A stretch of 64,000 nucleotides of DNA from Isoetes taiwanensis (Eukaryota > Streptophyta > Lycopodiopsida > Isoetales > Isoetaceae): NCBI GenBank assembly GCA_021234155.1, contig JAJEKV010000098.1, positions 3,197,584 through 3,261,583 of the forward strand, written 5' to 3'. Below are positions 13,141 to 24,350 of this stretch, in pieces (position 1 is the first letter of the stretch; every line of letters starts with the position of its first letter). The position numbers and the translations under genes are program-made. The notes beneath the pieces are model-generated. The model worked only from the letters and a program-made list of their open reading frames with translations, had not been told where the DNA came from and ran no database searches.

Positions 13141-16086
13141 GTATGTTATGTGTTATGTGTTGTGTAGTTGCGTAACCAAACCAAACTACCTTCAATTTTC
13201 AAGGTTATCAATATTTTATTGAAGCAGTTACCTTATCTTATTTTAACGTATATCTAGACATATATAATTATTAGAAACAAGAATCTATTGCATTTTTGTC
13301 TTCGAGGATTTAGGGTCTTGTACTTATACTTTCAATGAAAGTAAGGTACATGTTATGGATTTGTGAAATTCATATTTTATCTAAACCTTTATGCCTTTAT
13401 TTACATCTCTCTTTTTATTACTCTCTTTCTAAAATTCACATTCTCTGTACAATGAAGGTTTAATTATGATTTTCAAAAGCATGTTGCTCAAATATCTAGC
13501 AGCATTATCACCGAGGGGCTTTTTGTGGTTTTATACTTTTTGCATGGTTTTTACTATGATTACGGGCTGTATTGGATTCATGCATACTATTTGGTATTTC
13601 TAGAGTGTCCTTATCTTGCACGGTCCATCTAGTCCATCTCAAATGATTATGCGGTTGTGGTTTAAGCTTTTGCATGGATTATCTTGATATGCATTCAAAT
13701 TAGGCAAAGCGTGCTTTGGTTACATCTTCTTCAAAATCTAGCAGCGACCTATTGGTAGTGTGAGGGCGTCTTTGGAGTTTCAACTAAAATTTTAGGGAGG
13801 TAAGAAGTGTTGTTTTAAAGTCTCTTGATTTGATTGTCTTTACGTGGATTAAACCTCAAGAGCATGCCATTTTCCTTAAGTAATCTATTCTATTGCAGCG
13901 AGAATGCTTTCGTAACCTATTATCCGATGCATGCATGGAAAGCTCTAAAAGTGATGTTTTACAGAACGAGTTCTGACGCTGGAGTATATGCTTGCCAGAC
14001 CCATACTGGAACTGTGATGCATGCGAAGCTCAAAAAGCCATGTTTCCCAGACCTGCCATGATCTCGATGCAGCAAACACTTTTCTGCTCCTTGCTTCAAA
14101 ACGTTTCGTTCCTCAAAATTCCTATGCTATTATTGTTCTCGATCAAAGAAACACATTCCATTAATGCATCCGGTTGTCGGATCGAGCCCATTCCATTACA
14201 AACCCTAGTTTCAGTTTTCCTGTTTGCCCCTAGTTAGCAATGATGCTATTATTGTGCCCATTTCACACAAGGACAAATACCTATTGTTGTTAAATAAAAT
14301 ATCAAGTATAGCAAATATTAATGCTTGCATTCCTCTAACCGTAGCAGCGTAAATGAGGAGAATGGCACGCAATGCAGACGCAACCCACCACCAAAAGCAG
14401 CATGGGAGTGGAGGAGGCGGTGATCAACATATGAGATTAATCACCCCCTCAAGAGGGCTGGCCGCGCTCCGAAGCCAAAATCAATGAGCATACGAGGTAT
14501 TCGTAATGCATTACATGTAGATAGAACTCTTAAGACAAAGAAGACCTCGACCGCCTAGCTCAAGTAGATCCCAGCCCGCTGAGAGAAGACATAAGAAAAA
14601 GGGAAGTGGTACAATTGTTGAGAATTTACGATGATGAACTCATTAGCATAATATACCGCCCAAATTCGCGACACAGATAATTTCAAAACCAACAAGAAGA
14701 AATGGAAAAAAAAAAGAAAGGCCAAAGCAAGCGGTTCAGAAAACAAAAGGGCAGCTTTGGTGGTGATATTTCCATAACAATAGGCATTGGTGGCACAGAT
14801 GTGGATCCTAAAATGATAGATAACATTTTAGAATTTTTCATATGGACCATTGTTATGCGAGGACTAGTTGCAACAGTAAGCGAGGATCAAACCTAGATCA
14901 CTTGCACTTCCAAGGCATGCCTAAACTCAAAAACATTTGAGTAATGAGGTGTCAGCAAGATTATTGAAAGCGACCATGAGATGGGACACTTCAAAGCCAA
15001 AGGACAAAAATAATGTGCGGTGAGCCTTAAGGACACCAAGTTGCATTGCTTTGAAGGCATGTTGGGTTATCAGATGAAGATTTTGGTAAACCCATTTCGG
15101 TGTTCAGATGCATAATGTGTCATCTGCAGATTGATGAGAGGAAAAGAGAGATATGCACTTTACTTGAGGGGAGAGATCAAAGATGTAGATTTGTTTGGAT
15201 CCCAAAAACCTTTTAAAAGGTCAAAAGATTTTGCAAAATTATAGCATGCACAATCAAGCATAAGCCACCTCTAACATATGCAATTCTGAGAGATGATTAG
15301 AACAGTAAATTTTATCTAAGTGCACAATGGGCTATACCTACAAATGGGCGTAATCTAGACCAAAGAAGAGTTGAAACAAAGATATGACTTGATGATGAAT
15401 CCAGCCCAAAGCTACGGAGAAAGTTTCTTTAGTTTTATGGGACCGCCACCAACAAACACAAAGACAAGTCCTCTCAAGAGCTCAGAGAGTGAATCCATTT
15501 GCTAATCCACCAAGGTATTTTGACGAGCCTCAACCCGTAAACTAAGACCCGGATGAAATTATTGAGGCACATGTTGCGCATCGAGTTCAAAAACAATTGT
15601 AGTTGGTGATGCAAAGCGATGATGAAATCTACCTAACAAACCTGAACTCATCCTTGTAGCAATTTAATGCTTTCTAGTATCACAATGCTAGATATTTTGT
15701 TTAATGTCACATTTGCAATAAAAGGAAACCATAGCAACTATTTCTATTCCATCTCTCATTCCTATGTTTGTTGTACAATTGTTATTGTAATACTTTCTTT
15801 CAAGCGCAATTAACTCTTTTTCTCCACATTCATGCGTGATATTGATCACCCCAACATGACACCTTGGTATACATAATGCACCACTTGCCCCACTAAGTCA
15901 ACAATGACAATGAGCGTGTAAATTATTATAGTCCCCGAGCCCATCGAAAGTGAAAAACGTAACCTCAATTAGTTCCTCCAAAGACAAGACAACCACCACC
16001 TCCATATGGTGAAGACCCCATTTCTGATTTCATTATGGCTAGTCGGATATATCAATGACATGAGGTCATCCATGTAAAAATCCGAA
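13141..16086. other. Unassigned sequence
   Basis: About 2.9 kb without a supported gene. Reading frames at 13834-14237 and 14555-14896 are short, mutually overlapping and without motifs. Confidence 0.45.
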
Positions 16087-17158
16087 GCATTAAACTCCAT
16101 TGCCTTTATACATGTGCACATGTTCGGTTGACGCTGATCATCAAGCAGTAAGCGTGCACTCAAATCAACGGGCTCCATGCTATTTGACTATTCCTTAGAC
16201 AAATCAACCAAGATGTCTCCGTTATAGGGACACATTTGATTTTAAGGTATACAAACACCATAATATATGTTTTCCATCACACATTGACATTCTATGTCAT
16301 TTCTACACATTATTCAATAATATTATAGTTCTAATGCTTTATAATTTTTCTTTCATATTTTAGCTTTTTTTTAAAATTTACATTCTATTACCAATTATTT
16401 CCAACATTCAATTGTTACCCTAACATAAACCATTGCATTATTAAAAAACATATGAAAATCCCCCAAGACCCCTTTGGTTTGGGTGCATATTCACACGGGG
16501 TCACGTAGGGCTGGAGAGCCCTTAAATTATATTATATAATGCATGAAATTGACACCATATAGTACATTAAGTGAAATCTTATAGTATTTCAGACACTTGC
16601 ACATACCGTGATACAAAATTTGTACAAGGATACCCCACAAACGAGGAACGCTTATCTACACGGTCCACATCAAGGAATATAAGGCATATATGCCCATCCG
16701 AGGGCTCGTTGTTGGGAGTGACCCCCATGTGAATATGCACCCAAACCAAAGGGGGTCTTAGGGGATTTTCATATGTTTTTAATAATGCAATGGTTTATGT
16801 TAGGGTAACAATTGAATGTTGGAAATAATTGCAATAGAATGTAAATTAAAAAAAAAAAAAAAAAGCTAAAATATGAAAGAAAAAATTATAAAGCATTAGA
16901 ACTATAATATTATTGAATAATGTGTAGAAATGACATAGAATGTCAATGTGTGATGGAAAACATATATTATGGTGTTTGTATACCTTTAAAATCAAATGTG
17001 TCCTATAATGCGGGAGACATCTTGGTTGATTTGTCTAAGGAATAGTCCGCAAATAGCATGGAGCCCGTTGATTTGAGTAATCTGCGAATCGCCTTTGTTG
17101 ATCAACGCCCAACTGGAACATGTGCATCATGTATAAAGGCTTCAATGGAGTTTAATGC
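16087..17158. repeat. ~1 kb palindrome enclosing inverted-repeat element B
   Basis: The left arm (16087-about 16500) and right arm (about 16722-17158) are inverted copies of each other around a ~220 bp centre. Matching pairs from outside inward are GCATTAAACTCCATTG with CAATGGAGTTTAATGC, GGGCTCCATGC with GCATGGAGCCC, TATTCCTTAGACAAATC with GATTTGTCTAAGGAATA, and GGTTTATGTTAGGGTAACA with its complement. The match fades out beyond both ends. Only the inner part resembles copy A, so the outer arms are an additional palindromic duplication. The RNA could fold into a long hairpin. Confidence 0.85.
16418..16812. mobile_element. Inverted-repeat element, copy B (MITE-like)
   Basis: It shares with copy A the inner ends (AAACCATTGCAT, TTTGGTTTGGGTGCATATTC), the interior block CCCCACAAACGAGGAACGCT and TATGCCCATCCG. 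It lies exactly at the centre of the larger palindrome, so its own outer limits cannot be separated from the arms. It has no coding potential. Confidence 0.65.
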
Positions 17159-17614
17159 GCTTTCGATTTGTCGTGATGGATGACCCTCATGTCAATATGT
17201 TCAAACCCAAAGATGAGAATGACAAGGTAAACCTTTAGAGACCCAAGACATGTGTTGGTATCACTAGCCTTGCAATTCATTATGTCCAATATCATAATTG
17301 AAACATCATCCAACATTTGGGTTGGAAAAATGACATGATGCTTTATCCACAGAACTTGGCTTTGTGAATCTAAAGCAAATAGGGGCATGTACATGACTGA
17401 TTTTGCAACACTCATTCATTAGGAGGAGGAGACTAGAAGGTCATTTCATGTTGAAACTAGTTGTAATATGGTCTGCAGTTTTACATTAGATGAGCAAATA
17501 TGCAAGCCAATTCTTCGATAGGTTCTAAGCCCATTAGATTGTAACCACAATGTACATTGTTCAACATGCCTGCCAGCTTTGAGTTTGAGACCACCAAGGG
17601 TTGCACTACGTATA
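17159..17614. other. Unassigned sequence
   Basis: No supported gene. The first ~50 bases still match, with gaps, the inverse of the flank left of 16087, showing that the palindrome decays gradually instead of ending sharply. Confidence 0.45.
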
Positions 17615-17677
17615 GTTCTGTCCCATGGCCAGGTCTGGTGTCCTAGATGTTAAAATAATATGTATCTATCTATCTTT
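17615..17677 (+). mobile_element. Tail fragment of the microsatellite-tailed family
   Basis: TCCCATGGCCAGGTCTGG, then CTAGATGTTAAAA and a short ATCT run match the family tail. Only the last ~60 bp are present. Confidence 0.5.
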
Positions 17678-17709
17678 ATTGAATTGCAACAATAACCAGT
17701 TTGTACGGT

Positions 17710-17860
17710 TTTCTTGAACTGAATTGAATTAAGTTTTCTCGTCCATGAAGACTACTTGCCTTATGGGGCCCAAAGAACAAAGAGTAGCCGGCCTATTAAT
17801 GTGCATGATTAAAATTCTCCTGCCCGGAGGGTTTTCGAGGGAAAAACCTTAGCAGTGATA
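17710..17860 (-). mobile_element. Minus-strand tail copy of the same family
   Basis: On the minus strand it reads CTGCTAAGGTTTTTCCCTCG, AAAACCCTCCGGGCAGG, TTTGGGCCCCATAAGG, CATGGACGAGAAAAC and then impure AATTC units. It lies tail-to-tail with the plus-strand fragment at 17615-17677, about 30 bp apart. Confidence 0.55.
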
Positions 17861-19166
17861 GGCATGCTGGTGTACTGCACATTTGTAATTTTGTACATGG
17901 CAATGCAATGATCAAGACACAATTGAGCCATCATATCCATTACTTCAGTGGTTGGTTAGGTGCAACTAGCCCATCATGTCATGTTCGTATAGATGAGAAT
18001 GTTAGGCAGTGCTAAAAGGTGTGACTCTCATCTTCAATAAGCCTCAACTGATAGCATTGGCAAACCCTATTTTCTTGCTCTTCCTGGGCCCATCTGCCGG
18101 TCTCAATTTTGAGATGATGTGCTCCTATGCAAATAGACCCAATCGCTCACGCTTTTTCATGGGCAAATGATTTGCTTTGCACAACTTTTAATATATTATT
18201 TTCTAAGCATTTGTCCTATCTTAAGGCTCAGTCCACTCAAGTCTGCAATGTCTGCTAATTCTGCCATACCCTCCTCCATTTCTAAAGAATAAGAATGACC
18301 AAAACTTATTTATTGAACTATAAAGAAAGCACAACCCTCTAAGTTTAATATTATCATGACCAGGTGTAATGAAAGAGAGGAACCTACGAATGTAATAGAA
18401 TGACTTGAATAATCAACTCATTTTCCAAGTTCTCATGAACTTTTCTTTGATTGGAGAGTGTCTTTGGAACCGTTATTGCTTCATGCAAACTAGGAATTTT
18501 CATAATAGTATAATGGACTTTCAAAGGTTCCCACCTCATACGACTCAATCAAATATTATTCAGTTTCCCTTTTACGTACATATGTAAATGAAAAAAAAAA
18601 AAAAGCAGTCATTACACCATTCGTGCAATTCGTTCTGCCAAATCACCCCAATGACCCAAATCAAACTATGCTCAGAATTGAAGCAGCCAAAACAGGACTG
18701 GAGCTTGAACTTGCATATAGTAGGGATACAAGACAGGTTCTTTTTTCAGACATAGAGGCAGCTACACCTTTTTTTCAAACACCATGCACGTAAGAAGACT
18801 AGGAACCTTTACAGTGCAAAGAGTTGCTGCTCAGAGACTGGACCGCCTATGCCATCTTGTAGTGCATTTTCCTATGTCAAGGACATGTTGCACGTCCGAC
18901 AACATGGGAGTCATCTCAAAGATACAAATTTCTTAGTGCAGTTAACAGACGACACGAGGAGTTGTGCAAGGTGTGAAAGGCAAGGGTCTAGAAGAAGTGA
19001 GCAGTGTACAAGGAGGCACTGCTCTTATTTGTGGTCAGTCCCCTCAGAACTCCTGGTTGGGTTATGTTTAGTGCCTCTACTATCTGCATTTTATTTCCTC
19101 CTTTTTTATCCCCCTGCCATATATTGTGTTGGGGCTTTGTCCCCTAGTTCCCCCTTAGGTTTACGC
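17861..19166. other. Unassigned sequence
   Basis: No supported gene. A plus-strand frame at 18849-19172 (107 codons) ends in a hydrophobic, proline-rich stretch that runs straight into the family tail at 19167. It is probably the decayed 3' part of the same non-LTR copy. An A-rich run is at 18588-18604. Confidence 0.4.
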
Positions 19167-19240
19167 CCTTAGCATTGTACCATCCCATGGCCCACTATGG
19201 TCTCCATGGACGTAAAACTTTCATTCTCTATATCCAAAGA
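19167..19240 (+). mobile_element. Tail fragment of the microsatellite-tailed family
   Basis: TCCCATGGCCCACTATGG, TCTCCATGGACGTAAAAC and a short ATTCTCT tail. This is the closest match here to the core TGGTCTCCATGGACGT. Confidence 0.55.
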
Positions 19241-19344
19241 TAGAGCATGTGTACTACAGGACGGGCTGGTCTCCTTGGATCATGACTTCATGGTCTTAAT
19301 GATCTTAAAGAAGCGATAACCATCAGAGCAGGGTAAAGATTCCT

Positions 19345-19655
19345 TTAAATTCTATGAGCATTCTGTTAGGTCCTCTAACATTCTATAAGAATTCCTCAAG
19401 ATTCTCTTATGATTCCTCTAGATTCTCCAAGATTCTATGATGATTCTCTCAGATTCTCATAAGGTTCTTCTATTTCCTTAAGATTCCTTTAGATTTTCTA
19501 AGGCGCTATGAAGACCCCCTAATGCTCTTGAGGTTCCTCTTGATTCTCCAAGATTCTATAAAGGTTCCGCTAGTTCTTGAGATTCTATAAAGATTCCCTT
19601 AGATTCTCTCAACATTCCCCTAGATTCCACATGTTCCTTAGGATTCCATAAAGAT
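19345..19655 (+). repeat. Degenerate AGATTCT-type array
   Basis: About 310 bp built from imperfect units around AGATTCT, such as AAGATTCTCT, AGATTCCTTTAG and AAGATTCTATAA, with about 10-17 bp between successive GATTC cores. The opposite orientation occurs at 20400-20645. Confidence 0.75.
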
Positions 19656-20399
19656 TCTCAATTTCGATCACAATGGCTCCAATGGCGACAAAATGATAGC
19701 AAATAATCCTTGGAAAGCTCACGATAAGAGGAATTCAAAGACGTAAATCCTGCCTTTATCTGATACCCCTTCTAGGAGATATGGCCATTTGAATTCGAGG
19801 CACAAGAAAGAAGCTTCGTAAAAAGCTATGTAATAAATACAATGCCACCTCACTCCTTTCCTCATTAATTGTAGTGCACATATTTATAATTTCACACACG
19901 TGTCACCTTTTTTTAATAAAGCGTTGATAAAAATAACGAGGCGTTAAATTTCTAAGCAATCTCTAAATTGTTTAATCATCTGACACACTTGTCCAAATTG
20001 TCAAAATATATAACATTTTTCGCATATTTTCATATAAGTGGCGATCCTACAACCACTAGAATGACCTTTTCTTTACCCTTTTCAAAACAAAAAAAGCCCT
20101 AATTTTTCCTCAAAAACCTACATGTCATTTTTAGGAGGAAGCATCAATGAAGAATATTCTAAAAGCATGTTTCTATCACAATTATATATGTTTAGAATAC
20201 AATAATGAGGTATGATACATAAGAATGTTTTCCTATCCATTTTGATGCACCATGTGACATGCACATATTCATGTAAAACCCTTTGCAGCTTCCTTTTCTA
20301 AGCCAACAAGTTGCGAGTGTCAAGCTCTTGGTCTATGCTTGCTGAGAGCTTTGAAATGAGGGGTGCCATGTCTATTTTTTGACTGGTGCACAAGGGACC
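19656..20399. other. Spacer between the two inverted arrays
   Basis: About 750 bp with no supported gene or recognised transposon domain. It is the loop of a possible foldback structure made by the flanking arrays. Confidence 0.45.
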
Positions 20400-20645
20400 C
20401 ATAGCAAATGTCAAAGAATTCAAAAGAATCTTGAAAGAATCTAATAATAGTATCAAATTTGAAGGAATCTTGATGGAATCTAAGGAAAATACTGGATAAT
20501 TAAAGGGAGTCACAAGGAACCTTTAGATAATCTAATGAATATAAACAAACTTAGATGGACTTTAAGCGATTCTTTAGAAACTGTTGAGGAATCTTAACGT
20601 TTCTTGAAAGAACCTAGGGGAAGCTCAAAAGAATCTGAAGGAAAC
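20400..20645 (-). repeat. Degenerate AGATTCT-type array, inverted copy
   Basis: On the plus strand this reads as imperfect AGAATCT/GGAATCT units, such as AAAAGAATCTTGAAAG and AGGAATCTTGATGG. This is the reverse complement of the unit type at 19345-19655. Confidence 0.7.
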
Positions 20646-20670
20646 TGGAGGGTCTTCTTTCAATTCTAAT

Positions 20671-20716
20671 GTATTGTATTGTATTGTATTGTATTGTATT
20701 GTATTATATTCTATTC
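20671..20716. repeat. (GTATT)n microsatellite
   Basis: Seven GTATT units followed by decayed ATATT/CTATT units, next to the inverted AGAATCT array. Confidence 0.9.
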
Positions 20717-21539
20717 TTTCATTGAACACCACTTCACCATCCCAACATGCACAACACGAACCAAAGAAATGTTCATTGCAGCATTGGGTGTCGCGATAAA
20801 TTTCTTGAGAATATATGATTCTAAATATAGAGGAGTTATCATTTTTGGTTTGTGAAAGGGGCAATCCTTTTAAGTAGGACGTGAACTAACACGTTATATG
20901 TATTTGTAAATGACATACATGTAGAACGAACAATTTCGATATAGATAGGGTGGGAATTCAAAACAGCAATTAACATATGTTAACAAATTAGATGTCTAAT
21001 CCTAGGAATCCAAAGGGGTCTTTAGTCCATGGTAACGTTTAGGCTTCGAGTTCTATAAATCCACAGGATGCAATGCTCCACGACAACATTGAAGTTTTGA
21101 TTGCCCAAGGGAAGCTTGTGATGTGGAAGCATACACGTATTGGCCATGAACCTGTGGAACATACTGGGCTCTTGTCATGGAACTGGATGTTACATCATAT
21201 GTCGGTCTCCAAAAAGAACAAATTATGTTCGATTATATATGAGACAGAGGGAAAGGGCTTCAGGTTCAGTTCACAAATGTCACAGTGCAATAGTTGGGGG
21301 ACACATTTAATGTGTGAAAGGGCCACCTCATGTGACATTTGCGTGTGTAATGAACTAAAAGCAAGACTTTAGCAGGATGTAACTCCTAACCGAAGGTGTG
21401 TGTGGCCTTCAAATAAGGGGAAGAAAATTATTTATCTATCTATCTTCAAAATAAAAGAAAGAAAAACAATTATTGAAAATGGGATGGATGTTGAATTCCG
21501 TTTGGCCGCGTATACAATATTGAGGTCAGCGTTTGCCCC
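20717..21539. other. Upstream region without a supported gene
   Basis: A plus-strand frame at 21073-21372 (99 codons, several His and Cys, no known motif) is the only long frame. I do not recognise it and would not call it a gene. A short ATCT run lies near 21430. Confidence 0.4.
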
Positions 21540-21551
21540 GAGATGGCGAGA

Positions 21552-21604
21552 CACGTGGCAGGCTATCATTAGCTTACGTGGCAGCTAGATACCGTCTACG
21601 TGGC
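21552..21604 (+). promoter_or_regulatory. Three ACGTGGC (G-box/ABRE-like) boxes
   Basis: CACGTGGC begins at 21552, ACGTGGC at 21576 and ACGTGGC at 21598, so the ACGTG cores are 22-23 bp apart. This is the core bound by plant bZIP and bHLH factors. They lie about 675-725 bp before the transporter ATG. Seen: exact matches and near-regular spacing. Inferred: function. Confidence 0.5.
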
Positions 21605-21618
21605 TATTTCCGAATAAC

Positions 21619-21647
21619 GGATATTCGAATCCTTAGAACGGATATCC
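21619..21647 (+). promoter_or_regulatory. Pair of P1BS sites (PHR1-type)
   Basis: GGATATTC at 21619-21626 and GGATATCC at 21640-21647 both fit GNATATNC, the site bound by the phosphate-starvation MYB factor PHR1. Their starts are 21 bp apart, two helical turns. They lie about 630 bp before the ATG of a G3Pp-type transporter gene, a family with phosphate-starvation-induced members in Arabidopsis. The match is direct; the regulation is inferred. Confidence 0.6.
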
Positions 21648-21885
21648 GCCCTATTCCGTGCCAAATTGTATTTTACCGGCTGCCGCCAGTCAGACCGAGA
21701 ACAGCCGCAGCGCAGATGAACGGAACGCGCCGGTCAAACCTTTCCCACCTTTTTCCATAAAAACGACCATGGCCTCTTTGCTCTTCCGGCGACACGGCTT
21801 CTTCGATCTAGCAGGTCCGGTTCCTATATTAACGCTCCCTTTGCCCCCGCACTTATTGTGGATTGTCATTTTTTGGGATATAGAG

Positions 21886-22254
21886 GTCAGTTTTATTCAT
21901 GAATTTATGACTTGGTCCGTTTCGGAATTTATTCTGGTCTAGTTCTGGTTGCTTGAATCAGAATCAATTTAAAGGGCAGCTTTTGGATCAAATTTGGCTC
22001 GTGATCGTGAGCATTTGTTTGCGTATTTGCGTAATTTGGCATCGGCTGCTGGGTGGGTGGCCGTTTTTTAAGCCCAATTTGGGCATTAAGGACATAATTG
22101 GTCTTTGATTCCCGTGAAACGGCAGCCTCTTGGATAAATGTGCTCGTGAACTGTTGTTGATATTTCTGGCACTTGTGCAACATTCGAGTTCTGTAAGGTC
22201 GTCTTGCGCAAATTAACTGCGTTATTCTGTCTCTGTATTATTTTCTTACTTCAG
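21886..22254 (+). other. Candidate 5'UTR intron of the transporter gene
   Basis: AG|GTCAGT at 21885/21886 is a fair donor, and a pyrimidine-rich stretch ending TTACTTCAG at 22254 is a good acceptor 22 bp before the ATG. An AT-rich sequence at about 21757 (CCATAAAAAC) could serve as a TATA element. Only the acceptor looks strong, and the donor choice is a guess. Confidence 0.35.
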
Positions 22255-22276
22255 AGAAGCTCCTCAAAGTTTTGCC

Positions 22277-24350
22277 ATGGAAGATGAGAGACCCCATAAT
22301 CATCAAGTCCCTCCTGGGATTTCATTACTCAGATTGGTGAGGGGAAAGGACATGAGGCGAAGATCATACCGCAATCTAGTGCTTCTTGTAACATTTATTG
22401 CATATGCTTGTTATCACCAATCTCGCAAACCTCCTAGCATTGTAAAGTCTGTTCTAGATCCAGAGACAACAGGTGCTTTACATCCACAGACTCTAAGATC
22501 ACCAAGGGATGTGGCCCCCTACTCCTGGCCCCTGAATTTGATATATATAAGACAGGAATACTCGTCCAATCATGAGTTGTTGAAAGCAGGATGGGCACCT
22601 TTTAATGGAACTCAAGGAAAAGCAAGGCTTGGAGAAATAGATGTGGCTTTTCTAGCATGTTATGCATTTGGAATGTATTTTGCAGGCCATCTAGGAGATA
22701 GAGTGGATCTCAGAGTTTTCCTGACACTGGGTATGGTTCTAAGTGGCTTCTTTGTTTGTTTATTTGGCATGGCATATTGGTGGCAGATCCACAACATCTA
22801 TTATTTCTTTGCTGTTCAGATGATGGCTGGTCTCTTCCAAGCTACAGGATGGCCATCAGTGGTTGCCATTGTTGGTAATTGGTATGGGAAGAGCAAAAGA
22901 GGGCTTATAATGGGAATATGGAATGCTCATACTTCTGTTGGTAATATTGTGGGGTCTCTGGTTGCTGCTGCTGCCTTGCAGTATGGATGGGGGTGGTCGT
23001 TTATTTTTCCAGGGCTCATAATTATGTTTGGAGGTCTCCTTGTTTACTGTCTCCTCATTGTTGAACCTGAAGATGTAGGCTTGCCTTCTCCTTATGAACG
23101 TCGAAATGTGTCCGATACAGAGTCTGATTGCTCACTAGTGATAGGTGAGAATCATCTGCCTGCACAGAATGGTAATCCTGAGACAGAGTCTTCACCAGAA
23201 GCAAGTCCAAGAGATGAAGAGTGCTCACAGAGTGGGAAGGTCATAGTTGATTTTCGGAAGAGGGTTTTGGATGAAGAATCTGGTCTGTCAAGTGAGCAGT
23301 TATGTGCTACTCCACGGAGGAACCATGCTGTTGGCTTTCTAGAGGCCTGGCTGATCCCAGGGGTTGCTCCCTTTGCCTTTTGCCTTTTCTTCTCCAAGTT
23401 GGTAGCATACACATTTTTATACTGGCTGCCTTTCTATGTTAGGCATACTGGTAAGTTATTAATCTTGAGGTAGTCTTTTGCTCCATTCCGAATGTTTCAT
23501 CTTTAAAAATTCCTTTTCTAAATGCATTTGGAATTTTAGCATTAGTATCTCTACTTTACATTTAACCTGCAATTGCTTGATTTGTGCTAGAGCATGTCAA
23601 AAGCACAATGTTAATATTTTCTAGTGTTTACAGTGCAAGCATGGATGTGTATTCTTATGTGGGTTGTATTGCAGAGATTGCTGGAGAATACTTGTCAGAT
23701 GCTACTGCTGGAAACCTTTCAACATTATTTGACATAGGAGGGGTGGTTGGTGGTGTTTTGGCTGGTTATATTTCAGATAAGCTGAATGCACGAGCCACCA
23801 CAGCAGCAACTTTTATGTACATCGCAATACCTGTTCTATACTTATACCATCAATATGGCCATGTATCAATGACTTTAAATGTGGCACTGATGGTTCTAGC
23901 TGGCTTATTTGTAAATGGACCATATGCACTCATTACCACAGCAGTTTCTGCTGATCTTGGTACCCATGGTTCTTTGAATGGTGACTCAAAGGCTTTGGCT
24001 ACTGTTACAGCAATTATTGATGGGACTGGTTCTGTTGGAGCTGCCTTAGGTCCTTTGTTGACAGGGTTCATCTCTCAAAATGGATGGAGCAATGTGTTTA
24101 TAATGCTCATGCTGTCTGCCTTAATAGCAGGTCTTTTAATATCCAGATTGGTTGTAGCTGAGATAATGGAGAAGATTAATTCCATCAGGAGTCCACAGAA
24201 AGATACACTTGAGCATGGTAATGCAACAGGTATAATATATAACCGTGTATTCTCTATTGTTTGGCTGTTTACTTTACTGTTTACTTATCCAGTTTTTTTT
24301 ATCTACCTGTAGATTCACTCAATGAACCTTTGATTAGTCACAGCGGCTGA
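22277..24350 (+). CDS. G3Pp-like: Glycerol-3-phosphate/phosphate transporter (SLC37/G3Pp-type MFS)
   Basis: Three exons fit exactly: 22277-23450, 23675-24229 and 24313-24350, with GT-AG introns and phase 1 at both junctions, giving 588 residues. The protein aligns along its length with plant putative glycerol-3-phosphate permeases. Known features include the first membrane segment at about residues 33-48, the GEIDVAFLACYAFGMYFAGH block (119-138) with the MFS loop motif GHLGDR, GLIMGIWNAHTSVGNIVGS (209-227), and GVAPFAFCLFFSKLVAYTF (362-380). After the first intron come GEYLSD, AGYISDKL (second MFS motif) and GPYALITTAVSADLGTH. An unusually long acidic, serine-rich loop (about 270-350) separates the two halves, making it longer than the ~520 residues I expect. 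The family exchanges organophosphates for phosphate across membranes; which membrane is used here cannot be read from sequence. The ATG is the first in frame after the acceptor at 22254. It appears intact. Confidence 0.95.
23451..23674 (+). other. Intron 1 of the G3Pp-like gene
   Basis: A 224-base intron, GTAAGT to TTGCAG. Joining gives HT-E-IAGEYLSD, which restores the family reading frame. Confidence 0.9.
24230..24312 (+). other. Intron 2 of the G3Pp-like gene (83 bases, possibly retained)
   Basis: The donor ACAG|GTATAA and the acceptor ACCTGTAG are acceptable. Splicing adds a short hydrophilic tail, DSLNEPLISHSG, then TGA at 24348. If retained, the frame stays open to TAG at 24310-24312 and adds a hydrophobic tail instead. 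Confidence 0.75.

Noticed and set aside
15969-17415. Minus-strand frames of 69 and 87 codons near the palindrome arms
   Set aside because: They fall in or beside the palindrome arms and do not share a consistent protein between the two arms, so coding selection is unlikely.
21073-21372. A 99-codon frame upstream of the transporter as a gene
   Set aside because: No recognisable domain, no splice context and no conserved motif; such a length can arise by chance.
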